The notes beneath the pieces are model-generated. The model had not been told where the DNA came from. It searched no databases and worked only from the letters and a program-made list of their open reading frames with translations. The position numbers were made by a program, and so were the translations under genes. 5,861 nt of DNA. Origin: Gammaproteobacteria bacterium. GTDB taxonomy: Bacteria > Pseudomonadota > Gammaproteobacteria > UWMA-0217. How positions within the stretch are numbered: the stretch's first letter is position 1; each line of letters starts with the position of its first letter. Shown piece after piece: positions 1 through 5,154 of this stretch. The stretch spans positions 1 to 5,861 of the forward strand of contig DRPO01000508.1 in assembly GCA_011330835.1 (NCBI GenBank), written 5' to 3'.

Positions 1-25
1 CAGTCACGGTGGCGCTCCCAATAAT

Positions 26-65
26 CCTCTCTCCCCTTTGGGGGAGAGGGTTAGGGTGAGGGGGA
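26..65. repeat. REP-like GC-rich hairpin
   Basis: An 8-bp perfect stem (CTCTCCCC at 29-36 pairing with GGGGAGAG at 41-48) is followed by a GGGTTAGGGTGAGGGG tail. This hairpin-plus-tail form is typical of intergenic REP-like repeats scattered through many proteobacterial genomes. No T-tract follows, so it is not a classical terminator. Only one copy is present in the window, so its status as a repeat rests on recognition of the form. Confidence 0.5.
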
Positions 66-112
66 AAACCGCATATCGGGATACAGGGTGCGATTACTTT
101 TGCAACTATTGA

Positions 113-178
113 TACAACGCAGCTATCGACGAAAAGATGCGTGGCCTGAACGGGGTATTCTTGGGCGCGAGAGGTATA
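113..178 (-). repeat. Copy A: half copy of the 165-bp palindromic repeat
   Basis: These 66 bases align without gaps to the right 66 bases of copy C (1576-1641), with about 57 identities by eye. Both begin TACAACGCAGCTATCG and end GAGGTATA. The other arm and the central core are missing; sequence to the left (1-112) does not match the rest of the element. It is therefore a truncated copy in the same orientation as copy C. It ends 54 bp before the dgkA start. Confidence 0.8.
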
Positions 179-217
179 CTGTGAACGTTTTCCACGATTG
201 TCGGTCTGATGGCTCGT

Positions 218-225
218 AAAGGAGG
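218..225 (+). promoter_or_regulatory. Shine-Dalgarno site that decides the dgkA start
   Basis: AAAGGAGG is a near-ideal ribosome binding site. It lies 7 bases before an in-frame TTG at 233. The alternative ATG at 209 has no purine-rich site before it, so TTG 233 is the better start. Confidence 0.65.
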
Positions 226-232
226 AAGGCGC

Positions 233-679
233 TTGCATCAGCCCTCTCACGAATTCAAGAATCGTCCGTTTCGTCAGCGGCTGGGTTTCGCGCTGGCGGG
301 CATTCGGGCGGTCTGGCGGCTGGAAAACAGCTTCCGCGCCCAGGTCGCGCTGGCGGCGGGCGCCATCCTGCTGTTCGCCCTGCTGGGCGTCGGCCCGTTG
401 TGGTGGGCGCTGGCGATTCTGTGCATCGGCCTGGTGTTGGCGGGGGAACTGGCCAACTCGGCGGTCGAGGCGCTGGTCGATCATCTGCACCCCGAACAGC
501 ATCCGGAAATCGGCAAGGTCAAGGACATGCTGGCCGGCATGGTGCTGGTGCTCAGCATCGTCGCCGCGCTGGTCGCGTTGCTGGCTGTCGTCAGCGTCTG
601 TTTATATACTTCTCGCGATCAAGAATACCCCATTCATGGCGCGCGTCTTTTCGCCGATAGCTGCGTTGCAAAAACTTGA
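233..679 (+). CDS. dgkA: Diacylglycerol kinase with a repeat-derived C-terminal tail
   Basis: A small integral inner-membrane kinase that phosphorylates diacylglycerol to phosphatidic acid with ATP, recycling lipid left over from envelope glycan synthesis. The product is 148 residues from TTG 233 (156 from ATG 209). It shows the family signature E72-L-A-N75-S-A-V-E79 with D83, the KDM block at 97-99, an amphipathic N-terminus with R-L-E-N-S-F-R near 29-35, and three hydrophobic segments at about 36-54, 56-77 and 100-125. E. coli DgkA is about 122 residues. The excess is at the C-terminus: codons from 608 onward (TSRDQEYPIHG...) and the TGA stop lie inside repeat copy B, so the native end has been replaced. 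All expected catalytic residues are present, so activity is likely kept. The lipid-recycling gene uppP lies downstream on the same strand. Confidence 0.9.
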   Translation: MHQPSHEFKNRPFRQRLGFALAGIRAVWRLENSFRAQVALAAGAILLFALLGVGPLWWALAILCIGLVLAGELANSAVEALVDHLHPEQHPEIGKVKDMLAGMVLVLSIVAALVALLAVVSVCLYTSRDQEYPIHGARLFADSCVAKT

Positions 680-769
680 CGTAGCCCCACTATGCCTGCG
701 TTTTTGCGCCTTGCTATCGACGAAAATCCACGCACCCTGAAAGGGGTATTCTTGAACGCGAGAAGTATA
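605..769 (+). repeat. Copy B: full 165-bp palindromic MITE-like repeat
   Basis: The ends are near-perfect inverted repeats of about 57 bp: the left arm starts TATACTTCTCGCG and the right arm ends CGCGAGAAGTATA. Each arm contains GAATACCCC or its complement and a CGATAGC/GCTATCG inner edge. Between them is an asymmetric core with a 36-base stretch (670-705) that occurs exactly, reverse-complemented, in copy C at 1541-1576. The length equals that of copy C. The outer bases can be read as TA-element-TA, consistent with a TA target duplication, though the palindromic end makes this ambiguous. There is no transposase gene. It overlaps the 3' end of dgkA. Confidence 0.88.
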
Positions 770-781
770 TTGATTGACAGG

Positions 782-787
782 TATAAT
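782..787 (+). promoter_or_regulatory. Probable -10 element of brnTA
   Basis: A perfect TATAAT lies 12 bp beyond the right end of repeat copy B. It would place the transcript start near 794, only about 16 bases before the GTG start of brnT. No good -35 is seen at 16-18 bp spacing (the region is CGAGAA, inside the repeat), so a -35 would have to be poor or compensated. A separate TTGACA at 774-779 with CACAAT at 797-802 (17-bp spacer) is an alternative. Confidence 0.35.
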
Positions 788-809
788 TAATGTAACCACA
801 ATAAGTCAT

Positions 810-1076
810 GTGGAAGTCGAGTACGATTCAGTCAAGAACGAAAAGAACGTTGCTCAAAGAGGCGTTTCTTTTGAACTGGCCAGGAAATTTGAAATCGATA
901 CAGCAGTTATCAGAATGGATGTTCGCAAGGACTATGGAGAGCTGCGTTTTAACGCGCTTGGCTATATCGGCAGCCGCTTGTATCACATGACGTTTACTGT
1001 TCGCGGAGATATTGTTCGCGTGATCAGCTTGAGAAAAGCGAACAAGAGAGAGGTGAATTATTATGCCAAAGCTTAA
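810..1076 (+). CDS. brnT: BrnT family ribonuclease toxin
   Basis: BrnT (DUF497) is the RNase toxin of a type II toxin-antitoxin system; BrnA binds and neutralises it. From the GTG at 810 the product is 88 residues, the usual family length, and starts in the typical way, with E-V-E-Y-D-S-V-K-N as the usual (M)xxEYDxxKN opening. A TTG at 774 would add 12 residues with no family match and lies upstream of the TATAAT at 782. Family features seen: N13-V-A-Q-R-G-V-S-F21, D37-x-R-x-D-Y-G-E44-x-R46, G51, R56, T63-x-R65, and R70-V-I-S-L-R75-K-A-N-K-R80-E81. The usual His in the K-H-G-V-S-F block is Arg17 here. No strong Shine-Dalgarno is seen. The end overlaps brnA by 14 bp, implying coupled translation. 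Confidence 0.85.
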   Translation: MEVEYDSVKNEKNVAQRGVSFELARKFEIDTAVIRMDVRKDYGELRFNALGYIGSRLYHMTFTVRGDIVRVISLRKANKREVNYYAKA

Positions 1077-1377
1077 ACCGGAGACCATTATCCCAACGGA
1101 TGCCGAAGACGTGGAAATCAATCGACAGATTCAAGCCGACCCTGATGATTTTGAGTGGACGGAGGAAATGATTGCACAAGCAAAGCCCGCGTCCGAAATT
1201 CCCGAGCTACAGGGTGTGATAAAGACTCTCGGCAGACCCAAATCGCCAAACCCCAAGAAATCAGTCACGATCCGTCTGTCCCCTCAGGTGATTGAATACT
1301 TCAAGCGTGACGGAAAAGGATGGCAAACACGTCTGAACGGAGTGTTGGTAGAGTATGTTAAGACCCACTCGTCGTGA
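1063..1377 (+). CDS. brnA: BrnA family antitoxin
   Basis: This is the partner of BrnT. In the family it combines a toxin-binding part with a ribbon-helix-helix DNA-binding domain that represses the operon promoter. The product is 104 residues. The acidic middle holds the recurrent D28-D-F-E-W-T-E-E-M36 block. The C-terminal part shows the beta strand K66-S-V-T-I-R-L72 followed by S-P-x-V-I-E-Y-F and the hallmark G84-K-G-W-Q-T-R-L-N92. The ATG at 1063 is preceded at 8-base spacing by GAGAGGTG (1048-1055), a much better ribosome site than brnT has; this fits the need for antitoxin excess. The gene overlaps the toxin stop, and both lie between inverted repeats B and C. Confidence 0.88.
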   Translation: MPKLKPETIIPTDAEDVEINRQIQADPDDFEWTEEMIAQAKPASEIPELQGVIKTLGRPKSPNPKKSVTIRLSPQVIEYFKRDGKGWQTRLNGVLVEYVKTHSS

Positions 1378-1423
1378 CTGCGAATCGAGCAACTTGGGGA
1401 CGCCGGATTTTGAGATCAGGAAA

Positions 1424-1476
1424 GGCGGAACAGGCGAACTCGGCGGTGCGCCGCGTTGCCGGCTGTCGTCAGCCTC
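1424..1476 (+). pseudogene. Decayed fragment resembling the dgkA 3' end
   Basis: Two blocks match dgkA in the same order and strand: AACTCGGCGGT (1437-1447) equals 455-465, and a 21-base block at 1453-1473 matches 575-595 at 20 of 21 positions. The sequence between the blocks is shortened from 109 to 5 bases and the frame is lost. The second block lies 3 bp before repeat copy C, while its counterpart lies 9 bp before copy B. The fragment therefore looks like a duplicated dgkA-end/repeat junction with an internal deletion. It cannot encode a kinase. Chance similarity is unlikely for the 21-base block but possible for the 11-base one. Confidence 0.55.
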
Positions 1477-1641
1477 TATACCTCTTGCGATTGAGAATAC
1501 CCCATTCAGGGTGTGTGGATTTTCGTCGAGAGCAAGGCGTAAAAACGCAGGCATAGTGGGGCTACGTCAAGTTTTTACAACGCAGCTATCGGCGAAAAGA
1601 TGCGCGCCCTGAATGGGGTATTCTCAATCGCAAGAGGTATA
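1477..1641 (-). repeat. Copy C: full 165-bp palindromic repeat, inverted relative to copy B
   Basis: It runs from TATACCTCTTGCG to CGCAAGAGGTATA, with arms that mirror each other over about 57 bp. The core at 1541-1576 is the exact reverse complement of 36 bases of copy B. The length is identical to copy B. TACCTC...GAGGTA flanked by TA on both sides fits the same TA-target reading. The right end lies 26 bp before the uppP start, so it occupies most of the space where an uppP promoter would be expected. Confidence 0.88.
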
Positions 1642-1667
1642 TTTAACTTAAACAACAAAAAAACCGC

Positions 1668-2441
1668 ATGGATATTTTACAAAGCATCATTCTCGGGCTG
1701 ATCGAAGGCGTCACCGAATTCCTGCCCATTTCCTCCACCGGCCACCTGATCATCGCCAGCGACTGGCTCGGCCTGCCGCAGAGCGACGGCAACAAGGCGT
1801 TCGAGGTCATCATTCAGCTTGCCGCCATTCTTGCGGTAACGGCCAATTACGCGGACAAGTTCAATCCCCGCCATCTGCAATTGTGGATCAAGGTGTTGAT
1901 CGCCTTTATCCCCATCGGCCTGGTGGGCTTGCTGTTCCATGACGAGATCAAGGCGCTGTTCTCGGTTGGCGTGGTGGCGACGATGTTCATCGTCGGCGGC
2001 GTGATCTTCCTGGCGGTGGAATATTATCTGATTGGTCGCCAACCGCGAACCCGCGAGCTGGAGGACATCAGCTACCGGCAGGCTGGCGTGATCGGGCTGG
2101 CGCAGGTCTTCGCCCTGATCCCCGGCACAAGCCGGGCTGGTTCGACCATCATCGGCGCGTTGTTGGTGGGGGTTAGTCGCAAGGCCAGCGCTGAATTCTC
2201 CTTCTTGCTGGCCTTGCCGGTCATGCTCGCCGCCAGCGGCCTGGACTTGCTCAAGCACTATCAGGATTTCACCGGCGCGCAGTTCTGGCCGCTGATGGTT
2301 GGCTTTGTCACCGCCTTCCTCGCGGCCTGGTTGGTCATGAAATGGTTGATCGCGTTTCTCAACCGTTTCACCTTCAATGCCTTCGGCGTGTACCGGATTC
2401 TTTTCGGCGCGGCCCTGCTGTTGCTGTATCGGGGGATGTAG
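1668..2441 (+). CDS. uppP: Undecaprenyl-diphosphatase
   Basis: UppP/BacA dephosphorylates undecaprenyl diphosphate to the monophosphate in the inner membrane. It thereby recycles the carrier lipid for peptidoglycan and polysaccharide assembly, and raised levels are known to give bacitracin resistance. The product is 257 residues, slightly shorter than the 273 of E. coli. The first signature is E13-G-V-T-E17-F-L-P-I-S-S23-T-G-H26 and the second P152-G-T-S-R156-A-G-S-T-I161, so the catalytic Glu, Ser, His and Arg positions are all present. Ala157 replaces the more common Ser of PGxSRSG. The rest is a run of hydrophobic helices. The ATG has no clear Shine-Dalgarno (AACAACAAAAAAACCGC before it), but the N-terminus M-D-I-L-Q matches the family, so the start is secure. 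Nearby dgkA serves a related lipid-recycling role. Confidence 0.95.
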   Translation: MDILQSIILGLIEGVTEFLPISSTGHLIIASDWLGLPQSDGNKAFEVIIQLAAILAVTANYADKFNPRHLQLWIKVLIAFIPIGLVGLLFHDEIKALFSVGVVATMFIVGGVIFLAVEYYLIGRQPRTRELEDISYRQAGVIGLAQVFALIPGTSRAGSTIIGALLVGVSRKASAEFSFLLALPVMLAASGLDLLKHYQDFTGAQFWPLMVGFVTAFLAAWLVMKWLIAFLNRFTFNAFGVYRILFGAALLLLYRGM

Positions 2442-2447
2442 CGCGGC

Positions 2448-2474
2448 GGATTCCCGCGTTCGCGGGAATGACGG
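2448..2474. repeat. dRS3-like palindrome after uppP
   Basis: ATTCCC-N8-GGGAAT at 2450-2469 is a perfect inverted repeat (TTCCCGCG and CGCGGGAA around a tiny loop), followed by TGACG. It matches the form of the Neisseria dRS3 repeat and of REP elements common in proteobacteria. Located 9 bp after the uppP stop, it may slow or end transcription between the convergent genes, although no T-run follows. Confidence 0.6.
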
Positions 2475-2487
2475 TGAGGCCCCCTTT

Positions 2488-2529
2488 CGTCATTCTGGAC
2501 TGAGCGCGGCGAAGACCCGGAATCCAGAA
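2488..2529. repeat. Second REP-like repeat, facing the first
   Basis: CGTCATTCTGGA at the left pairs through TTCTGGA (2493-2499) with TCCAGAA (2523-2529) around a 23-base loop. It carries the CGTCATTC and GGAATCC ends of the preceding repeat in the opposite orientation, so the two form a facing pair like a BIME. The right end is 4 bp from the manB stop codon on the minus strand, so both convergent genes end in it. Confidence 0.5.
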
Positions 2530-2533
2530 CGGG

Positions 2534-3892
2534 TCAACATTCGCTGCGAATGATCTCGGAGAGTTCTTCGGTCTTTTGTTTCATCAGCGCGGGGGCGCCG
2601 CGCGATTCCACGTTCAGCCGCAATAGCGGTTCGGTATTGGAACCGCGCAGGTTGAAGCGGTACTGTTCGAATTCGAGGCTGACGCCGTCGGTTTCGTCAC
2701 AGCGCAGCGCGTCGTTGACGTAGCGGGTCTTGAGGGTGGCGATGGCTTCGCGCGTGTCCTTGACGCGGAAGTTGATCTCGCCGCTGCAGGGGAAGGCGGC
2801 GATGCGTTCGCGCACCATGTCGCCCAGCGGCTTGCCGCCGCGGCTGACCCTTTCGGCGATCAGCAGCCAGGGGATCATGCCGCTATCGCAATAGGCGAAA
2901 TCGCGGAAGTAGTGGTGTCCGCTCATTTCACCGCCGTAAACGGCGTCTTCCTTGCGCATGCGATCCTTGATGAAGGCGTGGCCGGTTTTGGATTCGATGG
3001 GTTCTCCGCCATGCTGGCGAACCACGTCGATGGTGTTCCACGTCAGGCGCACGTCATGAACGATGCGGGCGCCGGGATGTTTTTGCAGGAAGGCTTCAGC
3101 CAGCAGGCCGACGAGGTAATAGCCCTCGATGAACTGGCCATCGGCGTCCACCAGGAAGCAGCGATCGAAATCGCCGTCCCAGGACACGCCAAAGTCGGCG
3201 CCATGCTCTTTGACCGCCTCGATGGTCGCGTGGCGGTTTTCCTCCAGCAACGGGTTGGGTACGCCGTTGGGAAATGTCCCGTCCGGTTCGTGGCGGATCT
3301 TGATGAACTCGAAAGGCAACCGGGATTCCAGCGCGTCGATCACCAGCCCGGCGCCGCCATTGCCGGGATCGACGACGATCTTCAGCGGCTTGAGTCGGTC
3401 CACGTCGACGTAACCCAGCAGGTGGTTGATGTAGTCGCCGCGGAAGTCCAGCGGTTGCAGTGCGCCCGGATGGTTTCCGGCGGTGAGCCCGCCCCGGGCG
3501 ACGAGATCGCGGATATCGTTCAATCCGGTGTCCGCGCTCAACGGTCGAGCGTTGGCGCGGACGAACTTCATGCCGTTGAATTCAATCGGGTTATGGCTGG
3601 CCGTGACCATGATCCCGCCATCCAGTTCGTAGTGGAAGGTCGAGAAATAGATTTCCTCGGTGCCGCACATTCCGATATCGAATACGTCCACGCCGGCGTC
3701 GAGCAGTCCCTGGCTGACGGTCCGCGCCAGCCCCGGACTGGTTTGCCGGATGTCGTATCCGACCGCGACCTTTCCGGGTTTCAATACCTGGGCGTAGGCG
3801 AGGCCGATCTGGTAGGCGATGTCTTCGTTGAGTTCTTCAGGCACCCGGCCTCTGACATCGTAGGCCTTGAACGCCGTGACGGTTTGTTCCAT
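2534..3892 (-). CDS. manB: Phosphomannomutase (CpsG/ManB type)
   Basis: This cytoplasmic enzyme interconverts mannose-6-phosphate and mannose-1-phosphate, the precursor of GDP-mannose and GDP-fucose for exopolysaccharide and O-antigen. The product is 452 residues against 456 for E. coli CpsG, and conserved blocks follow along its whole length. Motifs: F8-K-A-Y-D-V-R-G15; the phosphoserine loop T97-A-S99-H-N-P102; the magnesium loop D239-G-D-F-D-R244; the sugar-specificity loop G321-E-M-S-G-H-H327; and the phosphate-binding R416-G-S-N-T-E-P422. Some homologues (AlgC) also use glucose phosphates, so dual phosphoglucomutase activity is possible. The ATG is preceded by AGAGGAA at 7-base spacing (3900-3906 read on the minus strand). 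The gene stands alone and converges on uppP. Confidence 0.95.
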   Translation of the reverse strand: MEQTVTAFKAYDVRGRVPEELNEDIAYQIGLAYAQVLKPGKVAVGYDIRQTSPGLARTVSQGLLDAGVDVFDIGMCGTEEIYFSTFHYELDGGIMVTASHNPIEFNGMKFVRANARPLSADTGLNDIRDLVARGGLTAGNHPGALQPLDFRGDYINHLLGYVDVDRLKPLKIVVDPGNGGAGLVIDALESRLPFEFIKIRHEPDGTFPNGVPNPLLEENRHATIEAVKEHGADFGVSWDGDFDRCFLVDADGQFIEGYYLVGLLAEAFLQKHPGARIVHDVRLTWNTIDVVRQHGGEPIESKTGHAFIKDRMRKEDAVYGGEMSGHHYFRDFAYCDSGMIPWLLIAERVSRGGKPLGDMVRERIAAFPCSGEINFRVKDTREAIATLKTRYVNDALRCDETDGVSLEFEQYRFNLRGSNTEPLLRLNVESRGAPALMKQKTEELSEIIRSEC

Positions 3893-3966
3893 GTTGAGAT
3901 TCCTCTGGTGGTGGTTCCATGCCGCGATTCCCTGGCGGCAGCGCAGCGCGAAGGATAGAGCAGAGT

Positions 3967-3994
3967 CTTATATCAGACCATGCCTGGTTCACAA
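3967..3994 (-). promoter_or_regulatory. Probable sigma-70 promoter of manB
   Basis: Read on the minus strand: -35 TTGTGA (3989-3994), a 16-bp spacer, then -10 TATAAG (3967-3972), five of six matching the consensus. It would start transcription near 3960, leaving a leader of about 68 bases. No competing site of equal quality was seen nearby. Confidence 0.4.
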
Positions 3995-4205
3995 AAATGG
4001 CTCCAGGCTGTGTGCCCGTGAACACTTGTTTGCATCTTTCGGACGCCGGCTCCGCTCAAAGTGGAAAACGCGCCGACTATCGACCAAAGCGACGATTGGC
4101 TTCTTTCTCTCCGACGGTCGCTTCGGGTGGGCGTCACGGTCCAGGATAGGGTGACTGGCCTAGAAGGGTCTTGTCGTAACGGACAATCGGGCGGCTCCGG
4201 ACGGT

Positions 4206-4227
4206 AGTGTAAATCGGGGCTTACACT
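4206..4227. promoter_or_regulatory. Palindromic operator candidate 1
   Basis: AGTGTAA-N8-TTACACT is a 7-bp inverted repeat centred at 4216.5, containing TGTAA-N8-TTACA. The same form with the same gap recurs at 4287-4304. It is centred about 200 bp upstream of the transcript start predicted by the sigma-54 site, a normal distance for an enhancer-binding activator. The regulator is unknown. Confidence 0.5.
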
Positions 4228-4286
4228 TAGGCGGTCAGCCTGTTCTCGTCGCGGTCAAGGGTTTCGGGAAGATGTTTGACGAATCT

Positions 4287-4304
4287 TGTAAAGCCGCTTT
4301 TACA
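4287..4304. promoter_or_regulatory. Palindromic operator candidate 2
   Basis: TGTAA-N8-TTACA, extended internally to TGTAAA-N6-TTTACA, is centred at 4295.5. It shares both half sites and the 8-base gap with the palindrome at 4206-4227, 79 bp away, while the gap sequences differ. This is how two binding sites for one dimeric regulator look. It lies about 120 bp before the predicted sigma-54 transcript start. Confidence 0.5.
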
Positions 4305-4392
4305 GTCAGCTTGATGACGCCTGTCGCCATATTCCGGCCGTTGGTCGTCTGGAGCTCCAGTTTTCCTTTCAAACCAATGGCTTGAAAGCTTC

Positions 4393-4408
4393 TGGCATAG
4401 CCCCTGCA
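4393..4408 (+). promoter_or_regulatory. Sigma-54 (-24/-12) promoter candidate
   Basis: TGGCAT-AGCCC-CTGCA matches the RpoN consensus TGGCAC-N5-TTGCA at all but two positions, with the invariant GG (4394-4395) and GC (4406-4407) separated by exactly 10 bases. Transcription would start near 4418, about 150 bases before the first EGALSP gene. The paired palindromes upstream support activator-dependent control. One such match can arise by chance, and a hidden sigma-70 promoter is not excluded. Confidence 0.5.
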
Positions 4409-4569
4409 ACAGTCAGGGCGTTCGGAAGTCATCCGTGAAGAACCGGGTCATGGCGATTCTGGTCAGCTCGGCGAACGATCGGAACATCCAGGCTCATACG
4501 CTTAGCGCCGGAATCAAGACAAGAATAACGAACGGCGCGACAACAACAATAATAAAACTGGAGAAAATC

Positions 4570-5103
4570 ATGAAAAAAACTCTCATCTCATTGACTGTGA
4601 TGCTGGCCATGGGCGCGGCGGCGCCTCTGATGGCCCAAGATGATGCGCTCAATGGCGATATCCTTGGCTCTGGACAAAAGAGCGGCGTGTTTACCGAAGG
4701 CGCGCTTTCAGGCATTACCAGCGCTCAGAAGGGTTCCAACAACGCCGTCACGCACGACTCATTCAACGCGTCTGTCAGCAATGGCTACAACGACGTGAAC
4801 GCACACAACACCATGACTGTTGGCGAAGACGCCATCATCGCCAGCGCCAACGACCTGAACCAGGCCGTCGCCAGCAGCGACATGAACGACACGATCTCTG
4901 ATAACAAGGTCAGCATCGACGGCGGTTTCAGCGAGGGCGCGTTGTCGCCGATCCTAAACGCTAACAAGTTAACCCGCACTGACGCCAACAGCCTGAACAG
5001 CGCGTTCAACAACTATGGCGGCGTCGCTTCCGCCCAGCAAAACATTGGCAGCGCCAGCTCGGTGACGCAGGCGATCGTTGTTCAGTCCAACGGCAGCATC
5101 TAG
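4570..5103 (+). CDS. Secreted EGALSP-repeat protein, first paralogue
   Basis: I do not recognise a named family. The 177-residue product starts with a Sec signal peptide (M-K-K, hydrophobic stretch 5-20, likely cleavage after Ala22 before Q-D-D). The mature part is acidic, lacks cysteine, and is rich in Asn, Ser, Ala and Gly. It contains V40-F-T-E-G-A-L-S47 and G118-G-F-S-E-G-A-L-S-P127 about 79 residues apart, which suggests two tandem units. It ends with Q-Q-N-I-G-S-A-S-S-V-T-Q...V-V-Q-S-N, a spacing of Gln/Asn that recalls curlin-type or beta-solenoid surface proteins (inference only). No lipobox, sorting signal or membrane anchor is seen. The ATG at 4570 has GGAG at 6-base spacing; an in-frame GTG at 4435 would bury the signal peptide and is rejected. 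It forms an operon with the equal-length paralogue 51 bp downstream. Confidence 0.85.
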   Translation: MKKTLISLTVMLAMGAAAPLMAQDDALNGDILGSGQKSGVFTEGALSGITSAQKGSNNAVTHDSFNASVSNGYNDVNAHNTMTVGEDAIIASANDLNQAVASSDMNDTISDNKVSIDGGFSEGALSPILNANKLTRTDANSLNSAFNNYGGVASAQQNIGSASSVTQAIVVQSNGSI

Positions 5104-5154
5104 GCGCCGGTTCTCCTGAAAAAATAACAAGAATAAATACAGAGGAAAAGAAAA

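Larger units (their letters stand above)
605..1641. mobile_element. Putative cassette: brnTA between inverted 165-bp repeats
   Basis: Two full copies of the same 165-bp palindromic repeat, in opposite orientation, bracket an AT-richer toxin-antitoxin operon. No transposase or integrase is encoded. The layout resembles transposase-less passenger cassettes mobilised in trans through their inverted repeats. That the whole block moved as one unit is inference: the two repeats could also have inserted separately. A dgkA-like fragment directly left of copy C argues for a duplication or recombination event here. Confidence 0.45.
3893..4569. other. Divergent control region between manB and the EGALSP genes
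   Basis: These 677 bases hold no convincing gene on either strand; short open frames here match nothing and have no good start sites. The left end carries the manB ribosome site and probable promoter (minus strand). The stretch 3995-4205 shows only a weak 7-bp inverted repeat (AAGCGAC 4087-4093, GTCGCTT 4117-4123) and otherwise nothing recognisable. Then come two TGTAA-N8-TTACA palindromes, a sigma-54-like site, and a leader of about 150 bases that becomes A-rich before the ATG at 4570. The length suggests enhancer-type control or a regulatory RNA that cannot be resolved by eye. Confidence 0.55.

Noticed and set aside
158..180. Outward promoter at the repeat ends (TATACT at 175-180, before dgkA)
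   Set aside because: The -10-like terminal bases recur at each repeat end, but no -35 hexamer lies at 16-18 bp; the nearest candidate has an 11-bp spacer.
774..809. TTG start of brnT at 774
   Set aside because: The added 12 residues do not match the family, there is no ribosome site, and the perfect TATAAT at 782 lies inside the extension.
1355..1612. Open frames running from brnA into copy C
   Set aside because: They are out of frame with brnA, overlap the repeat, and have no start signals; they arise from the dgkA-like remnant and the palindrome.
1677..2258. A 193-residue open frame on the minus strand
   Set aside because: It is the complement of the well-supported uppP gene; its composition (Asp/Gln/Ala/Gly-rich) is typical of a shadow frame.
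2912..3958. A 348-residue open frame on the plus strand
   Set aside because: It is antisense to manB, which has all phosphohexomutase motifs and near-complete family length. The antisense product shows no recognisable domain.
4435..4569. GTG start extending the first EGALSP protein by 45 residues
   Set aside because: The extension would place the signal peptide internally. The ATG at 4570 has a proper ribosome site, and the paralogue starts at the equivalent Met-Lys-Lys.
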